Shown here in pieces: positions 1 to 8,110 of a stretch of 26,492 bases of DNA (the first letter of the stretch is position 1; the number at the start of each line of letters is the position of its first letter). The notes beneath the pieces were generated by a model. It did no database searches, was not told the DNA's origin, and saw only the letters and a program-made list of their open reading frames with translations. The stretch comes from an uncultured Acidimicrobium sp. GTDB lineage: Bacteria > Actinomycetota > Acidimicrobiia > Acidimicrobiales > Ilumatobacteraceae. Position numbers and translations under genes: made by a program. The stretch is taken from the NCBI GenBank assembly GCA_903850275.1, contig CAINLH010000108.1, positions 1 to 26,492 of the forward strand, read 5' to 3'.

Positions 1-328
1 AGCCATGACGTCGAACAAATTCCGCAAAGGTAAGCCCATCGCATTCGGGGCCTGGGTCGTGCTCGCCGAATCGAGTGTCAATATTGATGGCCAAGCTAGA
101 TAGTGCGGGCGCAATTATTTCAGCTGTTTCTTTAGCTCGGGGATAGCCACTTGAGTACAACACATCACACTGCAGTTCCTGCGTGTTTGCAAGACGGTCG
201 CGCAACCGTTCGGCCTGCAATTTTCCTAGATCCGACAAACCGCTACACGTGCGCGGGCCGCCCAACACTCGCTGGACGGTGACATTCGATTCGCCGTGAC
301 GAACCAAGACGATTCGTGTTTTGGTCAT
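1..328 (-). CDS. Histidine phosphatase (phosphoglycerate mutase-like), 3' part beyond window
   Basis: This is the N-terminal 109 residues of a branch-1 histidine phosphatase; the rest lies left of the window. The translation begins MTKTRIVLVRHGES, so the catalytic RHGE motif sits at residues 10-13 right after the first beta strand. A second family signature, LYSSGYPRAKETA, follows at about residues 58-70, and GEHDPGPECDGLT further on resembles the usual E-x-x-x-G-x-W-E-G-L-T segment. These proteins remove phosphate from small phosphometabolites or phosphoproteins through a phosphohistidine; the substrate cannot be told. The ATG overlaps the stop of the upstream VWA gene as ATGA, so it is very likely translationally coupled to the moxR-VWA operon. 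No strong Shine-Dalgarno is visible. Family assignment is firm; specific function is unknown. Confidence 0.85.
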   Translation of the reverse strand, partial: MTKTRIVLVRHGESNVTVQRVLGGPRTCSGLSDLGKLQAERLRDRLANTQELQCDVLYSSGYPRAKETAEIIAPALSSLAINIDTRFGEHDPGPECDGLTFAEFVRRHG

Positions 329-1767
329 ACCAGCTTCTCGACAAAGCCTTCCAGCTGCCTCAAGTTGCGGCACTCGTAAACGCCGTCGGTGAAGGTTCCG
401 TACTCGCCCACGATTGAGTCTCCGGTATTCCAATAACTCTTTGGTTCAGGATTCAACCAATACACGTGTCGTCCACGTTTTTGCATTTCCTTGACTACCC
501 AAGATTGGGCTGCGTGGTAGTTGTTTCGCGCATCGCCCAGCAACAAGATGGTGGTTTTTGCGTTGATGTCCTTGCCGTACTTTTCCCAGAACACTTCAAA
601 CGCATGGCCGTAGTCGCTATGGCCGTCAACCCACACCACATCGGCTTCGGTATTTACTCGGTGTATTGCTTCACTGATGTCTTCGGTGTTCTTGAAATAA
701 CTGGTCACTTCGTCGAGGCCATCAATGAAGACGAATGATCGCACTTTAGAAAACTGCCCTTGAATGGCATAGACGAGCATCAGCGTAAAGCGCGCGAATG
801 CAGCGACGCTTCCGGAAATGTCGGCGACAACCATCAATTCTGGTTTGGCAGGGCGCGGATATTTAAATTTTGGATCTGCAGGCACACCGCCATAACTGAG
901 GGAGTGGCGCACGGTGTTGCGAAAATCGAGCGGACCTTTCCGGCCATGCCTGCGCTTTCGCGCCAGCTTTGCCGCAAGTTTGCGAGTGAGCGGTTGCAAT
1001 GCCTTTTTCAGGCTCTGCATCTCTTCGCGACTGGCGTGCATGAAATCCACATCTTCGGGAAGTGGCTTTCGAAGTGTCTTCGCCATTGCCTCTGCTCCGC
1101 GATCGGCAACTAGCTTGCGACGTATCTCTGCTTCGACTTCTTGCTTGAACTGTTCTATGCGGCTCTCAAACTCGTCTTTTTCTAGGCGCTCTTCCAACTT
1201 GGTCAAGTCTTGCTGCGCCGAATCTTTATTTGCCTGCATCAACTTCTCGAGCATGTTGTCTAAATCAAGATTGCGCAGGGTTCGGTAGAGGTAATAGGTT
1301 CCGCCCACTGGCCGACCTGGCTCCATTCCCGCAAAACGTTGCACCGCCTGTTTGGCTAACGCGCGCATCATGGCCTGGTCGCCGTTCATCAATGCCTGCA
1401 TCAGCATCTGCGCGAGTTCTTCGGGGGTCAGCCCGTCCATCCCTCCGCTTTGGCCACGACCCTCGCCAGGTTGCTGCGAGTCTTGTTCGTCGCGTCCAAG
1501 TTCGCCAGGCGTATCGGACTCACCATCTGTGATGTTGTATTCGGCGCCGCGAAGCGAGAAATACACCTCAAAAATGGTTTCAAATGCTCGCCAGTGCGAA
1601 TTGCTCTTGACGAGTGTTGCACCTAACGCGTATTTGAAGGCTTGACGATCCTCGAGAGGAATCTCTTTTACCGCTTCCATTGCATCGAGGTTCTCGGTAA
1701 GGCTCACGGGAAGCCCTGCGTTACGCAGTTCAACGATAAAACCCGACATCAAGTCAAGGACGGGCAT
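325..1767 (-). CDS. CoxE-like VWA domain protein
   Basis: A 480-residue cytosolic protein with a C-terminal von Willebrand factor A domain. The MIDAS metal-site motif DISGS is at residues 316-320, and a Gly-Asp (GDARNN) near 411 matches the later VWA strand. Residues about 85-110 are acidic/Gln/Gly-rich and probably disordered, and 170-235 is rich in Lys/Glu and predicted coiled coil. This layout fits the CoxE family, whose members work with MoxR ATPases as chaperone pairs that insert metals or remodel protein complexes. The gene follows the MoxR gene by 8 nt and overlaps the phosphatase start by 4 nt, giving a three-gene operon. No CO-dehydrogenase genes are next to it, so the client is unknown. 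There is no clear Shine-Dalgarno before the ATG, consistent with coupling to moxR. Confidence 0.88.
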   Translation of the reverse strand: MPVLDLMSGFIVELRNAGLPVSLTENLDAMEAVKEIPLEDRQAFKYALGATLVKSNSHWRAFETIFEVYFSLRGAEYNITDGESDTPGELGRDEQDSQQPGEGRGQSGGMDGLTPEELAQMLMQALMNGDQAMMRALAKQAVQRFAGMEPGRPVGGTYYLYRTLRNLDLDNMLEKLMQANKDSAQQDLTKLEERLEKDEFESRIEQFKQEVEAEIRRKLVADRGAEAMAKTLRKPLPEDVDFMHASREEMQSLKKALQPLTRKLAAKLARKRRHGRKGPLDFRNTVRHSLSYGGVPADPKFKYPRPAKPELMVVADISGSVAAFARFTLMLVYAIQGQFSKVRSFVFIDGLDEVTSYFKNTEDISEAIHRVNTEADVVWVDGHSDYGHAFEVFWEKYGKDINAKTTILLLGDARNNYHAAQSWVVKEMQKRGRHVYWLNPEPKSYWNTGDSIVGEYGTFTDGVYECRNLRQLEGFVEKLV

Positions 1768-1775
1768 GGTTCAGA

Positions 1776-2642
1776 TCACTTGTCGACCGACAGTTCCTTC
1801 GCCGCTTTGGCAATGTCGGTTTGGTATTTGAGCAGGATGTGGAGAGTCTCTTTTGCCTCTTGAGCATCGATGTGTTCGATGCCAAGCAGCATCAATGTCC
1901 GTGCCCAGTCGAGGGTTTCGCTCACCGATGGTGCCTTCTTCAAATCCAACTGACGAATGCTTCGCACGATACGTGCGATTTGGTCGGCAAGGTTTTGCGT
2001 GATGTCGGGAACCTTCGTGAGGACAATTTCTTTTTCGCGTTCCATATCTGGATAATCGATGTGCAGGAACAAGCAACGGCGCTTGAGTGCTTCGGACAAT
2101 TCGCGTGTGTTATTCGACGTGAGGAAGACCATAGGAATTTGCTTCGCCGTAATAGTTCCAAGTTCTGGAATAGAAACTTGGTACTCCGAGAGAATCTCGA
2201 GCAGCAATGCCTCTGTCTCAATTTCGACGCGGTCTACTTCGTCAATCAAGAGAACTACTGGATCCTCACTGCTGATCGCCTCAAGCAAAGGACGGGTGAG
2301 CAAAAATTCCTGGGAGAAAATGTCGTCGTGAACTTCGCTCCAAGAGTCGCTTGATTTGTCGGCTTGAATGCGCAACAGCTGCTTCTTGTAGTTCCATTCG
2401 TAGAGCGCCTTCGACTCGTCGAGACCCTCGTAGCACTGCAGACGAATGAGTCGGGCACCCGTCATGTCTGCAACGCTCTTTGCCAATTGCGTCTTTCCCG
2501 TTCCCGCAGGGCCCTCGACGAGAATTGGCTTTCCAAGCCTTTGCGCTAGATAGACCACACCAGCGATGCCGTCGTCGGCCAAATAGTTGACCTGCTTTAG
2601 ACCGTCTCGCACCTGCTGAACTGACTCAAATCGGCTTTCCAT
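1776..2642 (-). CDS. MoxR-family AAA+ ATPase
   Basis: About 288 residues. Walker A GPAGTGKT lies at residues 44-51 and Walker B VVLLIDEVD at about 129-137, followed by a sensor-1 region with TSNNTRELSEALKRR, a typical MoxR/CoxD signature including the arginine finger area. MoxR ATPases use ATP to remodel or metallate partner complexes and usually act with VWA proteins; the next gene encodes one. The start was set at the ATG at 2642 because AAGG lies 8 nt upstream and because homologues begin close to the FESV segment. A GTG at 2675 in the same frame would add 11 Ser/Lys-rich residues and cannot be excluded. It is divergent from murJ. Confidence 0.9.
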   Translation of the reverse strand: MESRFESVQQVRDGLKQVNYLADDGIAGVVYLAQRLGKPILVEGPAGTGKTQLAKSVADMTGARLIRLQCYEGLDESKALYEWNYKKQLLRIQADKSSDSWSEVHDDIFSQEFLLTRPLLEAISSEDPVVLLIDEVDRVEIETEALLLEILSEYQVSIPELGTITAKQIPMVFLTSNNTRELSEALKRRCLFLHIDYPDMEREKEIVLTKVPDITQNLADQIARIVRSIRQLDLKKAPSVSETLDWARTLMLLGIEHIDAQEAKETLHILLKYQTDIAKAAKELSVDK

Positions 2643-2650
2643 TCGGGCAA

Positions 2651-2654
2651 CCTT
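2651..2654 (-). promoter_or_regulatory. Shine-Dalgarno supporting moxR ATG
   Basis: On the minus strand AAGG is placed 8 nt before the ATG at 2642. It favours this start over the upstream in-frame GTG at 2675, which has only AGGGG at a long 11-nt spacing. Confidence 0.4.
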
Positions 2655-2690
2655 AGTGCTTGATCCCGCCGACACTCCGATCCAAACCCC

Positions 2691-2696
2691 TACGAT
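2691..2696 (+). promoter_or_regulatory. Possible -10 box of murJ
   Basis: TACGAT fits the TAnnnT pattern and would place transcription start about 2703, at or next to the GTG (2702) and ATG (2708) start candidates. That would give a leaderless or nearly leaderless mRNA, which agrees with the lack of a Shine-Dalgarno. No convincing -35 was seen. Confidence 0.3.
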
Positions 2697-2707
2697 GATG
2701 AGTGCTC

Positions 2708-4294
2708 ATGGCCGGTCTTATTCGATCGAATCTCGTCGTTGCTTCTGGCACCGCAGTCTCCCGAATCACGGGACTTGTGCGCATTGTGATTTTCGGCATG
2801 GTGATCGGCCAGACCGCATTAGCCGACGCATTCGATGGCGCAAATAACGCCCCTAACGCCATCTACGAACTATTCATCGGTGGCGTGCTTTCCGCCAGCC
2901 TTGTCCCCCTCTTCGCTCGGCTCGTTGATAATGATCACAAAGAGAACAACGACATTGACGCCATCGTCAGCACTGCCTTGTATGTGCTGATTTCCGTCAC
3001 TGTCGTCGCGGTGTTAGCAGCACCCGCAATATTTCACCTTTTCTCACTCAACCCAGCAAGCGCAGTGGACGCCGACGCCTACCGAGAAGCCGGCACGGCG
3101 CTCACGAGAATATTCCTCGTCCAGATCTTCTTCTACGGGATAAGCGCAATAACTTCTGCGCTACTCAATGCCCGACGACAGTTCTTTGCAGCAGCTTGGT
3201 CGCCCGTTCTCGCCAACATCGTGGCAATTGCGTTTCTTCTCTACATTCCTTCGATTGGCGCAGCTTCGCCTCCCCAATTGGGCGAAGTTGTATCAAACAA
3301 TTCGCTGCTATGGACACTCGGATTGAGCACGACAGCAGGTATTGCATTGATGGCGATTACTCAATTGCTAGCCGTGCGTCGCAGCGGTATACCAATCTCT
3401 TTTAGGCCACAATTTCGACATCCGGCAGTTGCACGTCTGATTCGTTTGTCAACTTGGACTCTTGGGTATGTCGTTGCCAATCAAATTGCACTCGTGGTCA
3501 TCAAAAACCTTGCATCGCCTGGAAGCGGTTGGGTGGACGCCTACGCAAAGGCTTTTGTTATCTTCCAATTACCTCATGGTCTGCTTGCTGTATCGCTTGC
3601 CACCACCTTGGTACCAGAATTATCAAGGCTGATCCATCTCGATGACGAAGCAGCTTTTGCGCGCCGAATGAACGACGGAATTCGCTACACGGCAATGCTC
3701 ACCATCCCAGCCGCGGTTGGGCTCTTCTTACTCGCTAAGCCAATCGTTGGAACGCTGCTCCAACACGGCAACTTCGATCAAGTTGCCACCTCCAATACCG
3801 CTCGAGCATTGTCTGGGCTCGCTCTAGGAGTAGCGGGTTTCTCGGTATATCTCTTTGTTCTTCGCGGCTTTTATGCACGCAACGATACGCGCACACCATT
3901 CCTGATCAATCTCGTTGAAAATGCCCTGAACATAGTTTTTGCGCTATTGCTCGTCGACCGATTTGATGTTCTCGGTTTAGGAATCGCCTACTCCCTTGCC
4001 TACCTCATTTCAGCAGCAATTGCATTGCTCGTTCTACATCGATCAACACCTTCATTGCAGCTTTCTCCGCTGTTGGTTTCGATACTTCGCATCGTCGGAG
4101 CCGCCGCATTGATGGCTGTAACTATCCGACTCACCAGTGGGCTTATTGGCTCAAATGTTGGTGTAGCTGCGTTGACACGGATTGTTGTGAGCTCCTGTTT
4201 GGGGCTACTGATGTACGTGATTGGTTTGCTGGCATTTGGTGCGCCAGACATTCGTCATTTTGTGTTGAGCAAAATGACCAAATCGTCACGGTGA
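2708..4294 (+). CDS. murJ: Lipid II flippase MurJ (MviN)
   Basis: A polytopic inner-membrane protein of about 528 residues, belonging to the MOP exporter superfamily, which moves the undecaprenyl-linked peptidoglycan precursor lipid II across the membrane. The N-terminus carries the MurJ signature: SRITGLVRIVIFG, then the DAF-xx-AxxxPN segment (DAFDGANNAPNAIYE), then GGVLSASLVPLF. Alternating hydrophobic stretches along the whole length fit the usual 14 membrane helices. Many actinobacterial MurJ proteins carry a long cytoplasmic C-terminal pseudokinase extension; this one ends right after the last helix. An in-frame GTG at 2702 could add two residues. It is divergent from moxR, and its last 40 nt overlap the end of proB on the other strand. 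Confidence 0.93.
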   Translation: MAGLIRSNLVVASGTAVSRITGLVRIVIFGMVIGQTALADAFDGANNAPNAIYELFIGGVLSASLVPLFARLVDNDHKENNDIDAIVSTALYVLISVTVVAVLAAPAIFHLFSLNPASAVDADAYREAGTALTRIFLVQIFFYGISAITSALLNARRQFFAAAWSPVLANIVAIAFLLYIPSIGAASPPQLGEVVSNNSLLWTLGLSTTAGIALMAITQLLAVRRSGIPISFRPQFRHPAVARLIRLSTWTLGYVVANQIALVVIKNLASPGSGWVDAYAKAFVIFQLPHGLLAVSLATTLVPELSRLIHLDDEAAFARRMNDGIRYTAMLTIPAAVGLFLLAKPIVGTLLQHGNFDQVATSNTARALSGLALGVAGFSVYLFVLRGFYARNDTRTPFLINLVENALNIVFALLLVDRFDVLGLGIAYSLAYLISAAIALLVLHRSTPSLQLSPLLVSILRIVGAAALMAVTIRLTSGLIGSNVGVAALTRIVVSSCLGLLMYVIGLLAFGAPDIRHFVLSKMTKSSR

Positions 4295-5352
4295 ACTAAC
4301 TCGGTTACTACTCCGTCTGGAAGTTCGGAACTGTGCCTACCTGCTGCGGCACTGGCCTGTACGGCATCGACCGAAACCATTCCGCGCGCAAACACCACGT
4401 CGCGCATGTCCTTGATTTCTACCGTGTCACCAGCCACGAAGTCACCGTGCACTTCAACGATCCCTGCGTGCAGTAACGAAGTATTTCGCTCGATCAAAGC
4501 GGTTCTGGCGCCGTCATCCACCACAACGCTGCCGCTGTGTTGCGCTGCAAATGCAATCCATAATTTGCGAGCCGAGAGATTTCGGTTGTGCGGCAAAAAT
4601 TGTGTACCCGCGCCAGGAACAGCAGCGATTGCCTGCTCCAACACATCAGCACGAGTTGCGCTCGCAATCACCGTTCGCACCCCAGACCACGATGCAATTC
4701 GTGCGGCCGATAGCTTCGATGCCATTCCTCCGCTGCCACGAGCAGAACCAGCACTTCCAGCATGGACAGTGAGCAGCTCGTCATCGGCTGCAACTTCTTC
4801 GACAAATGCCGCATTGGCATCCGTTGCAGGATCGGCGGTGTAAAGCCCAGCAATGTCGGTCAGCAGAACCAAAACGTCTGCACCGATATTGTGCGAAACA
4901 AGAGCCGCAATGCGATCGTTGTCGCCAAAACGTATTTCGTCGCTGGCAATGGCATCGTTCTCGTTAATGATTGGCACGCAACCAAGCTCTATCAACCGAA
5001 TAAGTGTGCTTCGTGCATGCAGGTATTGCGTGCGATCGATGAAATCGTTAGGCACCAACAACACCTGGGCTCCGATTAATTGGTGTTTTGAAAGGTGCTT
5101 GTTGTATTCGTTCATCAGCAGGCTTTGCCCAACCGCTGCCAGTGCCTGCAACGTAAGCGTGTCGGTTGGCCGTTGTTTCATGCCGAGCGCCGCCACTCCG
5201 CCAGCAACGGCACCAGAGGTAACGACTACTACTTCGTGCTTGTCTGCGCGCAGCTTCGCAACCTGCTCGCAAAGGGTTGCTATGGCATCTGTTTTGATGC
5301 TGCCTCGCTCATCGGTTACCGATGAGGTTCCAATTTTTACGACAATTCTCAT
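4255..5352 (-). CDS. proB: Glutamate 5-kinase with PUA domain
   Basis: Phosphorylates L-glutamate to gamma-glutamyl phosphate, the first step of proline synthesis. The 365-residue length matches two-domain ProB. The amino-acid kinase fold starts with MRIVVKIGTSSVTDE, followed by VVTSGAVAGG, the substrate-site INENDAI, FGDNDRIAALV, and LLTDIAGLYTADP; GSARGSGGMASKLSAA is the nucleotide-binding part. From about residue 275 the C-terminal PUA domain follows (ARKLWIAFA...GARTALIERNTSLLHAGI). It starts 2 nt after obg and is surely co-transcribed with it, as in many bacteria. proA is not next to it; the downstream end runs into convergent murJ, with a 40-nt overlap. Confidence 0.96.
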   Translation of the reverse strand: MRIVVKIGTSSVTDERGSIKTDAIATLCEQVAKLRADKHEVVVVTSGAVAGGVAALGMKQRPTDTLTLQALAAVGQSLLMNEYNKHLSKHQLIGAQVLLVPNDFIDRTQYLHARSTLIRLIELGCVPIINENDAIASDEIRFGDNDRIAALVSHNIGADVLVLLTDIAGLYTADPATDANAAFVEEVAADDELLTVHAGSAGSARGSGGMASKLSAARIASWSGVRTVIASATRADVLEQAIAAVPGAGTQFLPHNRNLSARKLWIAFAAQHSGSVVVDDGARTALIERNTSLLHAGIVEVHGDFVAGDTVEIKDMRDVVFARGMVSVDAVQASAAAGRHSSELPDGVVTELVHRDDLVILLNTK

Positions 5353-5354
5353 TG

Positions 5355-6605
5355 CTAACTCTCGGGTGTGTAGTCGAAACTGAATGCGCCGATATGCACC
5401 ACTGCCCCATCGGTTGCACCGGCACGGGCCAGCAATCGTGGTACGCCCAAATTCTTGAGCCGCTCATCAATGTAATTCAATGCGTCTGGCGTAGTTACGT
5501 CGCTAAGAGCAACGGCGCGTTCCACATCGCGGCCATGAAGTCGAAACTCGGTTTCGCCCATGCGCTCGATCTTGGTGCCTTCGGGTACGGGCCTGATTAC
5601 CACTGAACCTTGTTTCGGCGGCAGCACCGTGCGAGCACCCTGCACCAACTGCGCCAACTCGCCCAACACTTTGCGCACTCCGTCGCGAGTAACAGCCGAC
5701 ATCTTCATTCCGCTCCAGCTGGCCATGTGCACTTCGTCGGCTGCATCGGTTTTGGTGCCCACCACGAGCCTTGGGCGGTCCAACAAATCAGGGCGATACG
5801 CCTGCAACTCTTGCAACAGAATTCGCTCTTGCTCTACAGCCGAGACGTCGTCCATTGGTGCGAGGTCGAGCAGAATGCACAACACACGCGCGCGCTCGAT
5901 GTGACGCAAGAACTGATGACCTAAGCCTCGTCCTTCGCTTGCACCCTCGATGATTCCAGGAATGTCGGCGATGATGAACTCGGTCGTTGCGTCTAATTTG
6001 ACGACGCCCAAGTGGGGCTCGAGTGTTGTAAACGGATAGTTAGCAATTTTTGGTTTTGCGGCCGAGACAGTACTGATAAATGTTGACTTACCCGCATTAG
6101 GAAAACCGACAAGTGCGACGTCGGCCATCAGTTTGAGTTCCAGCTTCAGCCAACGCTCTTTTCCATGTTCGCCTTGCTCGGCAAACTTTGGCGCCCTGCG
6201 ACGGTTGGACAAGAAACGCGCGTTGCCTCTTCCGCCTTGGCCGCCGTGCGCTACGCAAAATCGAGCACCGTGTTCGGGGAGGTCGGCCAGAATTTCGTTC
6301 GTGTACATGTCGCGAACAACGGTTCCTTCAGGAACCTTGATCAACATTTCCTGGCCACGGCGGCCATGCAAATCTTTACCCATTCCGTGCACGCCGTCGC
6401 CTGCTCGTCGGTGGGGATGATCGCGAAAGGCCAGCAACGACGCCACATTGTGGTCGGCCTCAAGCCATACCGAACCGCCGTCGCCACCGTCGCCGCCGTT
6501 TGGGCCACCGAAAGCAACTGGACCCTCTCTACGGAAGCTGACGCAGCCTGCACCACCGTCGCCTCCGCGAACGTTGAGTTGGGCTTCGTCGACAAATGCA
6601 CTCAT
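5355..6605 (-). CDS. obg: Obg family GTPase (CgtA)
   Basis: A 416-residue essential GTPase that binds the 50S subunit and links ribosome assembly to the stringent response. Three domains are visible: the glycine-rich Obg fold (1-160, with GGDGGAG and PNGGDGGDGG), the G domain, and the C-terminal OCT domain (about 330-416). G-domain motifs are G1 GFPNAGKST at 167-175, switch-II DIPG at 214-217, and G4 GTKTD at 283-287. The usual N of NKxD is T here. The OCT segment contains the typical VVIRPVPEG and GETEFRLHG. It lies directly upstream of proB. The usual upstream partners rplU-rpmA are on the same strand but separated by a gene on the opposite strand. The ATG at 6605 has only a weak purine stretch upstream. 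Confidence 0.96.
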   Translation of the reverse strand: MSAFVDEAQLNVRGGDGGAGCVSFRREGPVAFGGPNGGDGGDGGSVWLEADHNVASLLAFRDHPHRRAGDGVHGMGKDLHGRRGQEMLIKVPEGTVVRDMYTNEILADLPEHGARFCVAHGGQGGRGNARFLSNRRRAPKFAEQGEHGKERWLKLELKLMADVALVGFPNAGKSTFISTVSAAKPKIANYPFTTLEPHLGVVKLDATTEFIIADIPGIIEGASEGRGLGHQFLRHIERARVLCILLDLAPMDDVSAVEQERILLQELQAYRPDLLDRPRLVVGTKTDAADEVHMASWSGMKMSAVTRDGVRKVLGELAQLVQGARTVLPPKQGSVVIRPVPEGTKIERMGETEFRLHGRDVERAVALSDVTTPDALNYIDERLKNLGVPRLLARAGATDGAVVHIGAFSFDYTPES

Positions 6606-6652
6606 AGGGGCTTTCTAGGCTACTGCTACACCCTGCTCGTATCGTGGAGATT

Positions 6653-7819
6653 ATGAATGAGGTCAATAAGTCTGCACAGCCTCAGGACCCATCAGGGTCT
6701 CGTGCCCAGTCGTGGGCCAGCACGATGCACGGCTTCAACTCACCGGACGGAATTATCTTCGCTCACGCCGATTCTTGGGCAGGCGCTGGTTCTACCAACG
6801 TTGTGTCCCGCGCTGAACGAGAGGCGCGTGAAGACGCGCAGCTTGCTCCATTAGCAACGCGCGCTCTTGGTGCCGGCAACCGTGCCATTGTCGAACAGGC
6901 CGACGATTACCGCACCTGTTTCGAACGCGACCGTGACCGCATCCTGCATGCTTCTGCCTTTCGACGACTCGCCGGAAAGACTCAGGTGTTTGTCTTCCCC
7001 CAGGATCATCAACGCACCCGACTCACTCACGCACTTGAAGTTGCACAAGTGGCTGTTGCAGTTTCACGCGCACTTGGGCTCAACACCATGCTCACCGAAG
7101 CCATTGCTCTCGGGCACGATTGCGGGCACGGCCCCGGCGGCCATGCCAGTGAAGACGCACTATCCCCATTCGTTGCGCATGGCTTCGATCACGCGCTCTG
7201 GGGTGCAGACGTCACGTTGGTGCCACTCAACTTGTGCGTCGAAACACTGGACGGCATCCGTAATCATTCATGGTCACGCCCCGCGCCAATGACGCCAGAG
7301 GGTGAAGTGGTTTCGTGGGCAGATCGCATTGCTTATGTATGTCACGACTTCGAAGACGCGGTAGCGGCCGGCATTGTCTCGCCACAACAACTGCCAGAAA
7401 TAGTCGCTACACAATGCGGCTTCACTCGTTCCAGCCAACTTCGTGCGTTCATCACTTCAATGATTAGGGCAAGCGCTCAGTCCGGTCGTATCGGCATGGA
7501 GTCGCTACCCGCAGAAGCACTTGCCGAGTTTCGTCGATTCAACTACGACAACATCTACATGCGTGACGCCTCACGCAATCAGGCAAAGGCTGTCATCGAC
7601 TTACTGCGCGCACTTGTGGAGCACTACCGTGCGCGCCCGCAAGACATGTTCACTGAACTTTCCCCAACCAGCAACATCCCGATGGCCAACAGCGACGAGG
7701 CGTTGCATGACGCCGTTGCATACGTTGGGGGCATGACCGATCGCTTTGCGTGTCGCCAAGGCGCGATACTTCTCGGCTGGGGCGCAGAGCGACTACCGCA
7801 GGGAATCGATACGAACTAG
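6653..7819 (+). CDS. dgt: dGTPase-like HD-domain triphosphohydrolase
   Basis: HD-superfamily protein of about 388 residues, related to deoxyguanosine triphosphate triphosphohydrolases, which cleave dNTPs to the nucleoside and triphosphate. The metal site can be followed: RTRLTHALEV supplies the first His (about residue 126), GHDCGHGPGGH the HD pair (about 155-156), and WADRIAYVCHDFEDA the last Asp. The canonical HDLGHPPFGH is changed to HDCGHGPGGH. The N-terminal ERDRDRILHASAFRRL and the GKTQVF segment are typical of the family. The first about 50 residues are poorly conserved-looking and Ser/Ala-rich. GGAG sits 3 nt before the ATG at 6653; an in-frame GTG at 6644 is an alternative. The gene is inserted against the strand of its neighbours, between rpmA and obg. 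Substrate is not certain. Confidence 0.88.
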   Translation: MNEVNKSAQPQDPSGSRAQSWASTMHGFNSPDGIIFAHADSWAGAGSTNVVSRAEREAREDAQLAPLATRALGAGNRAIVEQADDYRTCFERDRDRILHASAFRRLAGKTQVFVFPQDHQRTRLTHALEVAQVAVAVSRALGLNTMLTEAIALGHDCGHGPGGHASEDALSPFVAHGFDHALWGADVTLVPLNLCVETLDGIRNHSWSRPAPMTPEGEVVSWADRIAYVCHDFEDAVAAGIVSPQQLPEIVATQCGFTRSSQLRAFITSMIRASAQSGRIGMESLPAEALAEFRRFNYDNIYMRDASRNQAKAVIDLLRALVEHYRARPQDMFTELSPTSNIPMANSDEALHDAVAYVGGMTDRFACRQGAILLGWGAERLPQGIDTN

Positions 7820-7829
7820 CTCACGCTTC

Positions 7830-7843
7830 GCAGCAAAGGCTGC
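7830..7843. other. Small hairpin between convergent dgt and rpmA
   Basis: GCAGC-AAAG-GCTGC forms a perfect 5-bp stem in the 32-nt gap between the two convergent stop codons. There is no T-run on either side, so it is at best a weak bidirectional pause or terminator. Confidence 0.2.
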
Positions 7844-7851
7844 AGGTGCAA

Positions 7852-8106
7852 TTAGTTGGTTGGAAGAACGTCGACGACGCGACGACCGCGACGCTCGCCG
7901 AACTTTACGCTGCCGGCAGCAAGAGCGAACAAGGTGTCGTCTTTGCCGATGCCAACGTTGTTGCCAGGATGCACTTTGGTGCCGCGCTGACGAATGAGAA
8001 TTGTTCCGGCGGTGATGACCGTTCCGTCAAATACCTTTACTCCGAGTCGTTGCGCGTTTGAATCGCGACCGTTGCGTGTAGAACCGCCACCCTTGGTTTT
8101 TGACAT
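7852..8106 (-). CDS. rpmA: 50S ribosomal protein L27
   Basis: 84-residue bL27, whose N-terminal tail reaches the peptidyl transferase centre. The sequence MSKTKGGGSTRNGRDS followed by AQRLGVKVFDG is diagnostic, as is the later RQRGTKVHPGNNVGIGKDDTL. The start is the ATG at 8106: it gives the normal N-terminus with no cleavable extension and has GAAAGG 8 nt upstream. An upstream in-frame ATG at 8139 lies inside rplU and is rejected. The gene follows rplU by 4 nt. Confidence 0.98.
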   Translation of the reverse strand: MSKTKGGGSTRNGRDSNAQRLGVKVFDGTVITAGTILIRQRGTKVHPGNNVGIGKDDTLFALAAGSVKFGERRGRRVVDVLPTN

Positions 8107-8110
8107 GAGA

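Noticed and set aside
7820..7851. Intrinsic terminator for dgt or rpmA
   Set aside because: Only a 5-bp stem without a T-run on either strand.
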